From: PMG-095 sp037200885
Lineage (GTDB): Bacteria; Myxococcota_A; Polyangia; Polyangiales; Polyangiaceae
Length of the DNA: 64,000 bases
Assembly: GCA_037200885.1 (NCBI GenBank)
Contig: JBBCIN010000001.1
Location: 2,976,001-3,040,000 of the forward strand
Reading direction: 5' to 3'
A model generated the notes under the pieces. It did no database searches. It had not been told where the DNA came from and was given only the letters and a program-made list of their open reading frames with translations. The translations under genes were made by a program, and so were the position numbers. Position 1 is the first letter of the stretch, and each line of letters opens with the position of its first letter. This document shows positions 51,256 through 60,568 of the stretch, piece after piece.

Positions 51256-52685
51256 TCGTGCTTGGCCCGGAAGCGCGCGTAGTCGCCGCTTTTGAGCAGC
51301 GGATCCTCGTCGCTGGCCGGTAGCTCGCCCGCGCGCTCGGGATCGTAGTCGGGCGCGAGCAAGCGCTTCAAGTCGAAGGCTACGAAACGACCGAGTAAGT
51401 GCGGACTCTCGCTCACCCACAGCACCCGCTGCTTGGTGTCCATGACGACTCCGTGCGTGGCGATCAACGCGTTGATCGCGGAGCGATCGCCGAGGGATAA
51501 ATCGCGATCGCCGGGGCCCTGGCGATCGCGCAGGAGAGTGATGGCGTCGTTCACGGCGTCGCTGGCTGACAGCCGCGCGGGCAGACGCGCCAACAGCTCA
51601 TCTGCGCGGCTCCGGCGCGGCAAGGTCGAGGTCTTGGCACGCACGCTCAGATTTTTGGGATCTTCCGCGCCGGGGCCCTCGAGGTGATTCGTGGTCGCGG
51701 CCTTTGCCGGCAAAAAACGCACGAAATTCGGCTGGCCGGGCACGCGCTCGACGACCGCAGCGCGGCCCCGTTCGTCATTGACGATCACGATATGGCTGAC
51801 CATCGCCGGCTGCTCGGCGAGCGCGCGCAGCGCCTCCTCCGTGTCGCGCGCAGTCGACAACACGCGGCGCAGCGCGTGCACCACCGGCTCGCCCTCGGCT
51901 TGCGGCGAGCCAGCGCGCGCGCCGTGCACGACCACGGCGACGCCGCTTTGGTTCATGCCGCTGACCACGCCCACGAGGCCGGGCCAGGCCACCGAAGCGA
52001 ATGGGATTTGTCCCTCTTCGCGGACCAGAAAAACCGCTTTGTGGCGATCGAACACTTCGTCGACTTCGAAGTCGAAGGCGCGTGCCAAGATGCCTCCGCC
52101 GCCTTCCAGTGCATCCCCGCCAAGAGTGATGGTGGTGCAGCCGATCAACGGTGAGTGCTCGAACGACAGCGCCATGTCGTACAGGGCGTTCAAATATACG
52201 AAGCGTTGGTAGGTCGGGAACATGCCAGAATACGGATCCGGCTGAAAACCGAGCGCGCCGGCAGCTATCTCCTCGCGCCGAGCCAGGCTCATGCCGCGGT
52301 CGACGTGGGCATAGCGAAGCTCGGCCAGATCCAAGAGCAGCCCGCGGGCCACTCGATTCGGTATTTGTTCCTGGAAGCGACCCAGCAGAACGCCCTCGTT
52401 TGCGACCATCTCGGGGTACAAAAGGCGAGCATGCTGAAAGCCGATCTGCTCGGGCTTGCCGCGTAGTCCAACCTCCAGGATTTTGCCGCGGCTCCGAACG
52501 TACGACTCACCGAAGCGTCGCAGGCCAGGGGAGGGCTGGGACGGCTGGCTGGATCCCCCGTGAGGTTCAGCGATGGGCGGTGGACTGAGCCGAGCTCGGG
52601 CGTTGACGGCCAAGTGCGCGCCGGCCACGCAGGCGAGCAGTGCCGCCAGCGTGAGCTTTCCCCAGTGGCGCCGGGCGATGCTCAT
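51252..52685 (-). CDS. C45-family autoproteolytic acyltransferase/hydrolase
   Basis: ATG 52685 overlaps the glycosyltransferase stop by 4 bp, giving 477 residues. After an N-terminal hydrophobic segment (LTLAALLACVAGAHLAV) the protein reads HARLLYPEMVANEGVLLGRF, then LIGCTTITLGGDALEGGGGI. Cys183 is the expected nucleophile and auto-cleavage point of Ntn hydrolases of the acid ceramidase/NAAA/C45 type. ILARAFDFEVDEVFDRHKAV and GVVSGMNQSGVAVVVHGARA follow. Relatives cleave amides such as penicillin V or N-acyl-amides. Substrate unknown. The N-terminal segment suggests export or membrane anchoring. Confidence 0.85.
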   Translation of the reverse strand: MSIARRHWGKLTLAALLACVAGAHLAVNARARLSPPPIAEPHGGSSQPSQPSPGLRRFGESYVRSRGKILEVGLRGKPEQIGFQHARLLYPEMVANEGVLLGRFQEQIPNRVARGLLLDLAELRYAHVDRGMSLARREEIAAGALGFQPDPYSGMFPTYQRFVYLNALYDMALSFEHSPLIGCTTITLGGDALEGGGGILARAFDFEVDEVFDRHKAVFLVREEGQIPFASVAWPGLVGVVSGMNQSGVAVVVHGARAGSPQAEGEPVVHALRRVLSTARDTEEALRALAEQPAMVSHIVIVNDERGRAAVVERVPGQPNFVRFLPAKAATTNHLEGPGAEDPKNLSVRAKTSTLPRRSRADELLARLPARLSASDAVNDAITLLRDRQGPGDRDLSLGDRSAINALIATHGVVMDTKQRVLWVSESPHLLGRFVAFDLKRLLAPDYDPERAGELPASDEDPLLKSGDYARFRAKHD

Positions 52686-53386
52686 CGGGGCTGCCTCGGC
52701 GCGGTCGCGAGCGTGAACAGGACGCGATAGACGATTCGCGCTGGATCGCGCACGCTGTGAAAGTGGGTCACGCGTTCGCTCTCGGGCGGATAGATCACGC
52801 GCACCGGCACTTCGACGATGTCCCAGCCCAGCAGCGCAGCTCGCAAAATCAGCTCGGCTTCGTAACCGTAGCCTTGGGCGCGGCCGCCCAGCGTGAGCGT
52901 CTCCGGTAGCGGGTAGCGGCGCAGTCCGCACTGGGTGTCCGATAGCTGGCGGCCGAGCGCAAACGACAAAAATCGATTGGAAAAGCGATTCGAAAATACA
53001 TTTGCGGGGGGCGCGCCGTCCCTCACGAGATCGCGGACGCCGAGGAGTAGGGCGCTGCGCGCCGCGGGATCGCGCGCCAAACGCGCGGCCTCTCTCGGCG
53101 GATGTTGGCCATCGGCATCGACGCACACCGCCGCGTCGGCGCCGGCCTCGATCAACGCCTGGAAGCCGGTGCGCAGCGCGCCGCCTTTCCCCTGGTTCTT
53201 CGCGTGGCGCACGACGCGCGCGCCCGCGGCGAGAGCAGCTCGGCTCGTGCCATCGCTCGAACCGTCGTCGACGACCACTACGATCGGATCCCCGCCCTCG
53301 GCAGTGAGCGCGTCGAACAAGCCACGAACCACGGCTGCTACGCTTTTTTCCGCCTGATAGGCGGGGACCACGAAACCGACTTTCAC
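52682..53386 (-). CDS. Glycosyltransferase family 2
   Basis: GTG 53386 gives 234 residues, starting directly with the first strand VKVGFVVPAYQAEKSVAAVV; ATG 53425 is a possible earlier start. The GT-A fold has VVVVDDGSSDGTSRA, NQGKGGALRTGFQALIEAGA and the metal motif AAVCVDADGQHPP. The C-terminal part has QCGLRRYPLPETL and AELILRAALLGWDIVEVPVR, typical of dolichyl-phosphate-mannose-synthase-like or undecaprenyl-phosphate glucosyltransferases. It lacks the C-terminal membrane helices of some relatives. It is in operon with the C45 hydrolase (ATGA overlap). Confidence 0.9.
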   Translation of the reverse strand: MKVGFVVPAYQAEKSVAAVVRGLFDALTAEGGDPIVVVVDDGSSDGTSRAALAAGARVVRHAKNQGKGGALRTGFQALIEAGADAAVCVDADGQHPPREAARLARDPAARSALLLGVRDLVRDGAPPANVFSNRFSNRFLSFALGRQLSDTQCGLRRYPLPETLTLGGRAQGYGYEAELILRAALLGWDIVEVPVRVIYPPESERVTHFHSVRDPARIVYRVLFTLATAPRQPR

Positions 53387-53442
53387 TCGGGTGCAGCGTA
53401 TCGCAATTCGCGCGTCATGCAGCATCTGCTAAGGATCCCGGC

Positions 53443-54060
53443 GTGGACCTGTTCGACGCCGAAACGCTGGCGGATCTCAAATATCGGGCAAAAAAGCAGC
53501 TGCGTTTGCGCATGCGCGGATTGCGCGCGGCGTACCCGGAGAGCGTGCTGGCGCAGGCCTCCGCGCGCATCGTGGCGAGCGTGCTCGCCCTTCCGCAATT
53601 TTCGGCTGCGCAAGGCGTCGGCTTGTTCTGGCCAATGGCTGATCGCCGTGAGGTCGACGTGCGGCCGCTGGCCCTAGCTGCGTTGGCAGCCGACAAGCGT
53701 GTGTATTTCCCTTTTCTGCAGCCGACGGCAAGTGGCTTCAGTACCGGCTTTGCGCAAGTGCGAGACGTGTCGGAGCTGGCCGAGCGCGGCCAGCGCTTCT
53801 TCGAGCCACCGTCCAGCGCGCTGCGTGCCGAGCGCGGTCAAATCGAACTCTTGGTCGTCCCAGCGCTGGCGGTCGCGTCCGATGGCCATCGGCTCGGCTA
53901 TGGCAGCGGCTTCTACGACGCGACCTTGCCGGATTTCTGTCCGCCCGCGCGCGCGCTGGTCGTGGCGTTCGACTTTCAGCTGCTTGGCGAGCTTCCGGTC
54001 ACGATCAATGACGTCGCCAGTCAGTGCATCGTCACCGATCGCCGGATTTTAGAGCTGTAA
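53443..54060 (+). CDS. 5-formyltetrahydrofolate cyclo-ligase
   Basis: GTG 53443 gives 205 residues. The family blocks are LKYRAKKQLRLRMRGL, GVGLFWPMADRREVDVRPLA, KRVYFPFLQ and VVPALAVASDGHRLGYGSGF, with YGSGFYDATL as the nucleotide-binding loop. It converts 5-formyl-THF to 5,10-methenyl-THF with ATP. The gene faces away from the glycosyltransferase; the two GTG/ATG starts are only 17-56 bp apart, so the promoters overlap. Confidence 0.93.
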   Translation: MDLFDAETLADLKYRAKKQLRLRMRGLRAAYPESVLAQASARIVASVLALPQFSAAQGVGLFWPMADRREVDVRPLALAALAADKRVYFPFLQPTASGFSTGFAQVRDVSELAERGQRFFEPPSSALRAERGQIELLVVPALAVASDGHRLGYGSGFYDATLPDFCPPARALVVAFDFQLLGELPVTINDVASQCIVTDRRILEL

Positions 54061-54080
54061 GGAGACGCGGCGGGCGACAG

Positions 54081-54587
54081 TCAGCGTCGGCCGACGCGCG
54101 CCTTGGCTTGGCAATCCGCGCACACGCCGTACATCTCGTGCTTGTGTGCCCGCACCAAAAAGCCGTGGCGCTTGGCGATCTTGGCCTGAAGCTCCTCGAT
54201 CGCGTCTTCCTCGAACTCGGTGATTTTCCCGCACTCCATGCAGATCAGATGATCGTGGTGTGCGTCGTCGTCCGAGAGCTCATAGCGGGTGAAGCCGTCG
54301 CCGAACTTGTGCTCTTGCACCACGCCGCTCTCGGTCAAGAGCTTCATCGTGCGATAGACGGTCGCGTAGCCGACCCGCGCGTCGACCGCCCGCACTTCGC
54401 GCAACAGAGTGTCGATGGTGATGTGCTCGGAGGAACCGAAGAAGGTGTCGATGATCACTCGACGCTGCTCGGTCGAACGTAAGCCCCGGCGTGTCATGTA
54501 CGCCTCGAGGTCCGCGCGCAGACGATCGGCGTCGGGGGCCTTCAGTTTCTTTCCGCCGTGCGGGCTATGGGCTTCCCCGCTTTTCAC
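54081..54587 (-). CDS. fur: Fur-family metal-dependent repressor
   Basis: GTG 54587 gives 168 residues; earlier starts add an unlikely tail. DNA-binding: YMTRRGLRSTEQRRVIIDTF, VGYATVYRTMKLLTESGVV. Metal sites: FTRYELSDDDAHHDHLICME, CGKITEFEEDAIEELQA with HxHD, and CADCQAK at the end. Both CxxC zinc pairs (CMEC, CADC) are present. It would repress iron- or peroxide-related genes. Which metal it senses cannot be stated; the HHDH motif favours Fur over Zur. Convergent with the cyclo-ligase gene. Confidence 0.92.
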   Translation of the reverse strand: MKSGEAHSPHGGKKLKAPDADRLRADLEAYMTRRGLRSTEQRRVIIDTFFGSSEHITIDTLLREVRAVDARVGYATVYRTMKLLTESGVVQEHKFGDGFTRYELSDDDAHHDHLICMECGKITEFEEDAIEELQAKIAKRHGFLVRAHKHEMYGVCADCQAKARVGRR

Positions 54588-54774
54588 CGAACAACTGTCC
54601 CCCCCGCGGCACGAGCGGTCAAGAGCCGCGCGTGCCAGGCGCAACCCAAGCTAAATCCGGCGCTTGTGTCGTCGGGAACTCCGCTTCCGCCCCACGGCGG
54701 GCCCCCCACGCCCGGTTTCGGGGCCCGGCCCCGAACTTCAGGGCGGGCTCCGGCCTGCGGGGCGACGAGCGGCC

Positions 54775-57066
54775 TCAGAGACGCGCTCTGAGCAGCGCGG
54801 CGAGCGTGCCAGCCAGTGCGAACAAGGGTGCGAGCGCGACCGGCACCAAATTGAGCGTCGCGAGCAACGCGCCGATCAACGCGGGCGCGAGCGTCAGTGC
54901 CAGGCCCAAACGAGCTTCACGGCGCGTGTCGTGCGCCAGGCGCACGGCAAAGGCGGCGTCGCGAACGTCGTCGGAAGCGAGCTGCACACTCCACTCCGCA
55001 GTGCTCGAGCCCGCCGCCGCCAACGCGATCGAAACATCCGCGGCGGCCAGCGCGCTGTCGTCAGCCGGGCTGCGACCGACCACCGCGACCACGGCGCCAC
55101 CATCGGCCAAGCGCCGTATCTCGTCCCCGCGCTCGTTGGGCGGAATTTCTGGGCGCAAATGATCGATGTCGAGCGCGCGGCCAATCGCTTCGCAGGTCTC
55201 GCGCGCGTCGCCCGAGAGCAACACGGGCTCCACGTTTACGTCCAAAAGGTGTTGGACGGCGGCGCGTGCGCCCGGACGCAGGCCATCTTGCAGGCCGACC
55301 AAGCCAACCAAGCGCCCGCCGAGCGCGACCAGCAGCACGCTGCGCCCCATCGTCTCCAGATCGGTGATGCGCGCTTCTGCCGAAGCCACGCTGATCCGTT
55401 CGCGCAGCATCAAGCCGCGCGTGCCCACGACCAGGGCTTGGCCACTGGCGGCCACCGCGGTCACGCCCAAACCGAGCTGAGTGCTGGGACTGCGCACGCC
55501 GTCTGGGCGCACGCCGCGCGCTCGCGCTGCGCGCATGACCGCGGTGGCGACCGGATGACTCTCGCTGCTCTCGGCGCCCGACACCAACGCCAACACGTGC
55601 TCCGGATCGAGGCTGGCGAAGGCTTCGATATTCGCGACTTCGGGCTCTCCGAGGAGCAGCGTGCCGCGCGCGGAAAAGGCCGTTGCAGTCACCGACCCAG
55701 CGCGCTCGAAACCGGCCGCGGTACGAAACACAATCCCGCGCCGGAGTGCATCGAGCACGCCGCGCGCGACATGTAGCCCGCCGATCTCTGCCACGCCAGG
55801 CTGCGCGATCGCGCCGAGCACGCCCACCGCCAGCAGCAAGAACTGCATGTTGTCCGCGTTGCCCGCGTAGGCGGCCAACGCGGCAAAGCCGGCCACGAAG
55901 GGTGCCAGGCGTTCGGCGATCAGTCGCCCCATGCGCGCCATGGGCGTGAACACGTCCGCGCGACGTCGCGGGTCGTTGGTCAAACGCATGAACGCGCGAT
56001 CGAAACCGGCCCAACCGACGACGGCGCGCAGTCGCCCACTTTCGACCTGAGCGCCCGCGACGATCGCGTCACCTTCACGGCGAGTCGTCGGTGAGGTCGC
56101 GCCAAACCAGGGCAAGACTTCAGCGCTGCCCGCGGTGATCGTGGCATCGACGGGCACCGATTCGCCGCTCTCGACCACGATCTCTTCACCTGGCCGCAGA
56201 TCACTGGCGCGCGCGCTGACCAGCTCCTCCGAGACGACGCGGTGGCATGGTTTGTCGAGAGCGCTAGCAATCTGCTGGCGCTCGGCCTCGATCGGTCGAC
56301 GTGCACGGCGCACCGCCGCGGCGCTTGCCGCGCTGCCCGCAATCACCACCGAAGCGACCGTGATGGCGCTGCCCGTGTGAGGATCCGAAATCAGCCGTGC
56401 GCCCAGCGCGAGCGCGCTGCCCGCGAGCGGCGCCGCCAACAGTGCCGCTGGATGGAGCTCGGTTGGTTGGCGCGCGCCCATCAGCGATTCAGCGGCCAAG
56501 GACAGCGCCGCCACCATCATCACCGTCAATCGCGCCGCCTCCGCGATCGACGAATCGCCCGCCAAAATCAGGGCGATCGAGAGTACCGAGCCCAGCACGG
56601 CCAAGAGCAATAAGACTCCGCCCACGTCGACCGCAGGTGCTTCCGGGCTGCGTTGATTGAGTGGACTCGAGAGCGGCGTCGGCTCCGCTTCGTAATCGAA
56701 AGCGACTCGATCCGGGCCCGCGCTGCGCTCCTCGATCAGGTCCGTGCGCGCGACGAGCGCGATGGCCTTGGCGCTCTGCAATTGCGACTCCGCGCTGGCG
56801 GACGCTTCGCTAGCGGCGGTTGCGGCGGCGCGAACTCGAACGAGCAGGTCTTCGTGTTCGGCGCGTGGCACTGGCAAGGGCGTGCCGGTCGCGTTCACGT
56901 CGTAGCGGTCGCGACACGCGCCGGTGCAAAAATAGCGAAAGCGGTCGCGAATGTGTGCGACGCGGTCCGCGCGCAGCGGATCGACGGCTGAGCCGCAGGT
57001 CGCACAGGCCACGAGCGCATCGCGCGGGGCGCCTGACCGATTCGCGGTTGTTGCTAGTTCAACCAA
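54775..57066 (-). CDS. Degenerate P1B-type ATPase homologue, catalytic motifs lost
   Basis: ATG 57066 gives 763 residues with P1B-ATPase layout but all key residues changed. The N-terminus has a YHS-like metal site (CATC at 21-24, FCTGAC near 46-51). About eight hydrophobic segments follow. The actuator should read TGE but has GAT (322-324). The transmembrane CPC is Gln422-Pro-Gly424. The phosphorylated Asp of DKTGT is Ser465 (FSARGTLLLG). The GDGxND hinge is GRSPADD (664-670). HP (ESHPVA) and the GxGx nucleotide-binding region are kept. It cannot form the phospho-enzyme, so it is not a pump in the usual sense. It may be a sensor, a chaperone-like partner or a relic. The open frame is intact. 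Confidence 0.88.
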   Translation of the reverse strand: MVELATTANRSGAPRDALVACATCGSAVDPLRADRVAHIRDRFRYFCTGACRDRYDVNATGTPLPVPRAEHEDLLVRVRAAATAASEASASAESQLQSAKAIALVARTDLIEERSAGPDRVAFDYEAEPTPLSSPLNQRSPEAPAVDVGGVLLLLAVLGSVLSIALILAGDSSIAEAARLTVMMVAALSLAAESLMGARQPTELHPAALLAAPLAGSALALGARLISDPHTGSAITVASVVIAGSAASAAAVRRARRPIEAERQQIASALDKPCHRVVSEELVSARASDLRPGEEIVVESGESVPVDATITAGSAEVLPWFGATSPTTRREGDAIVAGAQVESGRLRAVVGWAGFDRAFMRLTNDPRRRADVFTPMARMGRLIAERLAPFVAGFAALAAYAGNADNMQFLLLAVGVLGAIAQPGVAEIGGLHVARGVLDALRRGIVFRTAAGFERAGSVTATAFSARGTLLLGEPEVANIEAFASLDPEHVLALVSGAESSESHPVATAVMRAARARGVRPDGVRSPSTQLGLGVTAVAASGQALVVGTRGLMLRERISVASAEARITDLETMGRSVLLVALGGRLVGLVGLQDGLRPGARAAVQHLLDVNVEPVLLSGDARETCEAIGRALDIDHLRPEIPPNERGDEIRRLADGGAVVAVVGRSPADDSALAAADVSIALAAAGSSTAEWSVQLASDDVRDAAFAVRLAHDTRREARLGLALTLAPALIGALLATLNLVPVALAPLFALAGTLAALLRARL

Positions 57067-57083
57067 TGATCTCTCGGGAAAGC

Positions 57084-58286
57084 TCAGGCGTAGGCCGAAA
57101 GCGCGCGCTCGAGCAGCGCCACGCCTTCTTCCAGCTCCGCTCGGGTGACGATTAGCGGCGGAGAAAAGCGCAACGCTTGTCCGCCGGCGATCGTCAAGAG
57201 CACTCCGGATTCTTGCAGGATGCCCATCACCTTGCGTGCATCCACACCGTCACGAAGCACCAGCGCTTGCAGCAGACCGCGCCCGCGGGCGCACTCGACC
57301 AACTTGGGGAACCTGCTCGCGGTCTTGTTCAGCAGCAAGCTGAGCTCTTCGCCACGCTGGCTGACTTGCGCCATGAGGCCGTCGTTTTCGAGCACGTCGA
57401 GCACGGCCAGGGCAGCGGCCGAGGCCAGCGGGTTGCCGCCGAACGTGGAGCCATGCGCGCCCGGTGGCAGCGCCTCTTGCAGGAACTTCTTGCACACCAT
57501 GGCGCCGATCGGCACGCCGCCGCCGAGGGCCTTGGCCAAGGCAACCACATCGGGCTGTACACCCTCGTGCTGGAACGCCAAAAATTTTCCGGTGCGACCA
57601 ATGCCGGTTTGCACTTCGTCGGCCAAGAGCAGCGCGCCCGCGCGGTTCGCCAAGGCGCGCAGCTCTCGCAAAAAACCGGGCGGAGCGGGCAGTACGCCGC
57701 CCTCGCCCTGCACCGGCTCGACCAGAATTCCGGCCACGTCCGGGCCCATCGCCGCGCGCACTGCTTCGAGGTCGCCATAGCCGACGTGGGTGACGCCAGG
57801 CAATGGTCCGAAGCCGTCCTTGTATTTGTCTTGGCCGGTCGCGGCGAGCGCGCCCAAGGTGCGACCGTGGAATGAATTGCGGAAGGCGATGATGCGCTGA
57901 CGCTCGGTCTGACCCTGCGCGTGAAAGTGGCGGCGTGCGAGCTTCAGCGTGGCTTCGATGGCCTCGGTGCCCGAGTTGCAAAAAAATGCGCGATCCATCT
58001 CGGTCAGCCGGCAAAGCTTCTCGGCCAAGCGGATGTTGGGTTCATTGAAGAAATAGTTCGAAACGTGCAAAAGCTTGCCAGCTTGTGCAGCGATCGCAGC
58101 GGTGAGCTTGGGATGCGCGTGCCCCAGCGTGCTCACGGCGATGCCCGCGTACAGATCGAGATAGCGTTTGCCCGAGGCGTCGAACAGAGACGAGCCTTCC
58201 CCGCGCACGAAAACGAACGGGGGCTGACGGTAGTTCGGGTAGAGGTAGGTGTGGCCGGCTTCGACGAGGGCGCTCTCGGTAGTCAT
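57084..58286 (-). CDS. argD: Acetylornithine/succinylornithine-type aminotransferase
   Basis: ATG 58286 gives 400 residues of class III PLP aminotransferase. PYVFVRGEGSSLFD-type start, then YLDLYAGIAVSTLGHAHPKL, FFCNSGTEAIEATLKLARRH, FRNSFHGRTLGALAATGQDK and ILVEPVQGEGGVLPAPPGFL. The PLP site is LLLADEVQTGIGRTGKFLAF with Lys in VVALAKALGGGVPIGAM. The closest family is ArgD, which makes N-acetylornithine in arginine synthesis; other omega-aminotransferases are possible. The stop lies 18 bp before the pseudo-ATPase start. Confidence 0.92.
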   Translation of the reverse strand: MTTESALVEAGHTYLYPNYRQPPFVFVRGEGSSLFDASGKRYLDLYAGIAVSTLGHAHPKLTAAIAAQAGKLLHVSNYFFNEPNIRLAEKLCRLTEMDRAFFCNSGTEAIEATLKLARRHFHAQGQTERQRIIAFRNSFHGRTLGALAATGQDKYKDGFGPLPGVTHVGYGDLEAVRAAMGPDVAGILVEPVQGEGGVLPAPPGFLRELRALANRAGALLLADEVQTGIGRTGKFLAFQHEGVQPDVVALAKALGGGVPIGAMVCKKFLQEALPPGAHGSTFGGNPLASAAALAVLDVLENDGLMAQVSQRGEELSLLLNKTASRFPKLVECARGRGLLQALVLRDGVDARKVMGILQESGVLLTIAGGQALRFSPPLIVTRAELEEGVALLERALSAYA

Positions 58287-58351
58287 GGGCTGCGGCTTTG
58301 TAGCATTTCTGCGCGGCGGTCGAGTGGCCAGCGGGAAGGGGGGGCGCGTGT

Positions 58352-59146
58352 TCAGCGCAGGGCCTGGTAGGCTCCAGCATTTATCAGCGCTTGCGCGGCC
58401 TCGACGAAGCCTGCGCCGCGCTCGCGCGTGGTGATGAAGCGCGGTCCAATCGTGGGGCGACCGCTCAAATTGCGCACGCCGATGCTGTGGCGGAACGCGG
58501 CGAAGCAACTGGCGTCGTTCTCGCTGTCGCCGATGAACGCATACCTAGACAGGATCGCGCTCGGATCGAGGTCGGTCAGCGCAGTGATCAAGCGCACCAC
58601 GCCGGACGCCTTGTCCGCGTGGTCGAAGCTCACGTGGACGTGCACGCTGGAGGCGAGGGTGCTCGCGCCGCGGGCTTCCGCGAACTTTCGCAATGCCGCC
58701 ACTCGGTCTTTGGGCACGAGCTGGTGCTCACCGATGTCGAAGGTGAAGTCGGTGCTGCGCAGGGTCACGTCGTCGGCAGGGACGAGCTCGGGAAACTCGT
58801 TTTGAATTTCGACGCAAAGCGCGGCGAGTGCAGTTTGCCGCCGGCGACGCTCGGGAGCCAAAATTGGATCGAGCGTCTTCAGTCCACCCGGATCGGCAAA
58901 GAACGCGATCGCGCCGTTCTCTGCTACCGCGCCTTGGATCGGCCATTGATTCACGATCACCGCCGCCCAACCCGCGGGGCGACCGGTCACTGCGTAGCAC
59001 TCGAAGCCCGCTTCGCGCAGGCGGAACAAGGCGGAATACGCCGCCTCACTCAAGCGGCTGTGATCGAGCAAGGTGTCGTCGAGATCGAACAACAAGCCTC
59101 GTAAGCGATTGGAGACCAAATTCGGCAGCGCGCTAATCGACAGCAT
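58352..59146 (-). CDS. HAD-superfamily IIB phosphatase
   Basis: ATG 59146 gives 264 residues. Motif I is LLFDLDDTLLDHSRLSEAAY, motif II ECYAVTGRPAGWAA and the C-terminal metal motif YAFIGDSENDASCFAAFRHS. A cap of Cof/mannosyl-3-phosphoglycerate phosphatase type lies between. It removes phosphate from a sugar- or nucleotide-like substrate; not assigned. Relatives include trehalose-6-phosphate phosphatase, but specific motifs are not conclusive. The gene starts 3 bp after the rlmI stop on the same strand. Confidence 0.85.
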   Translation of the reverse strand: MLSISALPNLVSNRLRGLLFDLDDTLLDHSRLSEAAYSALFRLREAGFECYAVTGRPAGWAAVIVNQWPIQGAVAENGAIAFFADPGGLKTLDPILAPERRRRQTALAALCVEIQNEFPELVPADDVTLRSTDFTFDIGEHQLVPKDRVAALRKFAEARGASTLASSVHVHVSFDHADKASGVVRLITALTDLDPSAILSRYAFIGDSENDASCFAAFRHSIGVRNLSGRPTIGPRFITTRERGAGFVEAAQALINAGAYQALR

Positions 59147-59149
59147 GGT

Positions 59150-60340
59150 TCAACCGGGGACCACTTCCACGAGCAGTGAGCACAAGTACAACCCTTCGGG
59201 GAATGCCGCGGGGACCGGGTGATCCGGGCCCTGGAAAAACCGTTCCAGGACTAGGGCGTGCGCGCCCACGTCGCGCGCGCCAAGCGCCACCGCCCTCGTC
59301 AATTCATTCAGGCCAATCGCCGCTGAGCAGGAACAGACGACGAGCAGGCCGCCGGGCCGCGTGGCGCGGCAACCGCTGGCCGCGAGCTTACGCATGTTCT
59401 CGAGCGCGCGGGCCTTCGCGGCGCGCGAAGGCGCAAGCTTCGGCGGGTCGCAGATCACCAGATCGTAGCCGCCCTTGCGCCCCGCTTGATTGAGGATCTC
59501 GACCGCGTCGGCGCGTTCGAAGATCACCCGCTCGCTGAGGCCGTTCAGCGCGGCGCACTCGGCGCCGATCTCCAGCGCGGGCGCGCTCGCATCCACGGCG
59601 TGCACCTCACGCGCGCCGCCCCGCGCGGCCGACAACGCGACCGCGCCCACGAAGCTGTAGGTATCGAGCACGCGCAAACCGCGCGACAGCTCTTCGATGC
59701 GCGCGCGGAGCGGCCGCTGATCGACGTAGAAGCCGGTCTTGTGCCCGAGTGAAAATGGGATTTTGAACTTCAGCCCGCGTTCGGTGAACTCGAAGGCGTC
59801 GATCGTGCTGTCGCCCCGCACCACGCCGTGGGTCGGAGAAAATCCCTCGGTTTTGGCGTGCGTCAGCGGCGTGCGATCGATGATTGCGCGTGGCTTCAGC
59901 AACTTGGAGAGCAAGTCCAAGATCACGCCTTCACGGCGTTTCAGGCCGATCGTGCCCATTTGTACGGCCACGACGTCGCCCAGCTGATCGACGACCAAGC
60001 CCGGCAGATCATCGCCTTCTGCGTGCACCAAGCGCACCGCGCTGGTCGCCGCGGAGGGCAGGCCGAGCGCGGCGCGGCGGGCAATCGCGCGCTCGATGCG
60101 CGAGGCGAACAGCGCACCGTCGATCGCGGTATTCGCATCGCGCGTGAACAGCCGGACCGGAATCGCCGACCCTGGCGAATACAAGCCGCGCCCCAGTGTG
60201 TTGCCGCGCGCGTCGCGCACCAGGATCTCGTCACCCGCGGCGGCGCCACCCTCGATGCGCTCGATGGCCTGTGCGAACACCCACGGGTGCCCAGCCCAGA
60301 CTGGTTGCACGTGACCTGCTTTGATGATGACCGCGGCCAT
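59150..60340 (-). CDS. rlmI: 23S rRNA cytosine C5-methyltransferase, RlmI-like
   Basis: ATG 60340 gives 396 residues. The PUA domain is PVWAGHPWVFAQAIERIEGG with YSPGSAIPVRLFTR. The catalytic part is HKTGFYVDQRPLRARIEELS, VLDTYSFVGAVALSAARGGA (SAM loop), and VICDPPKLAPSRAAKARAL with the conserved PP. The last Cys, in VVCSCSAAIG, is the methylation nucleophile. It is the RlmI/RlmK branch of m5C methyltransferases. The next gene on the strand is the HAD phosphatase (3 bp). Confidence 0.92.
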   Translation of the reverse strand: MAAVIIKAGHVQPVWAGHPWVFAQAIERIEGGAAAGDEILVRDARGNTLGRGLYSPGSAIPVRLFTRDANTAIDGALFASRIERAIARRAALGLPSAATSAVRLVHAEGDDLPGLVVDQLGDVVAVQMGTIGLKRREGVILDLLSKLLKPRAIIDRTPLTHAKTEGFSPTHGVVRGDSTIDAFEFTERGLKFKIPFSLGHKTGFYVDQRPLRARIEELSRGLRVLDTYSFVGAVALSAARGGAREVHAVDASAPALEIGAECAALNGLSERVIFERADAVEILNQAGRKGGYDLVICDPPKLAPSRAAKARALENMRKLAASGCRATRPGGLLVVCSCSAAIGLNELTRAVALGARDVGAHALVLERFFQGPDHPVPAAFPEGLYLCSLLVEVVPG

Positions 60341-60568
60341 GAATACCGCGCCTGTAGTAATGCGATTTCGGTCGCTTGGCGTTAGAGAACGCGATCTTCG
60401 CGCGAAAACCGAGCAAGACCTGGGCCAATCGTGCCACAGCCGTGTAATCGGATCTTTACGGCCCGCGCCGGTGCAGGTTCTTTTGCCTCATTTTTCAGCA
60501 CTGGCAGCTGGCACCGAGGTTGCTACCGTCCTGTACGAGCCAGCCTCGGCTCAAGGAGCATTGCCCGG

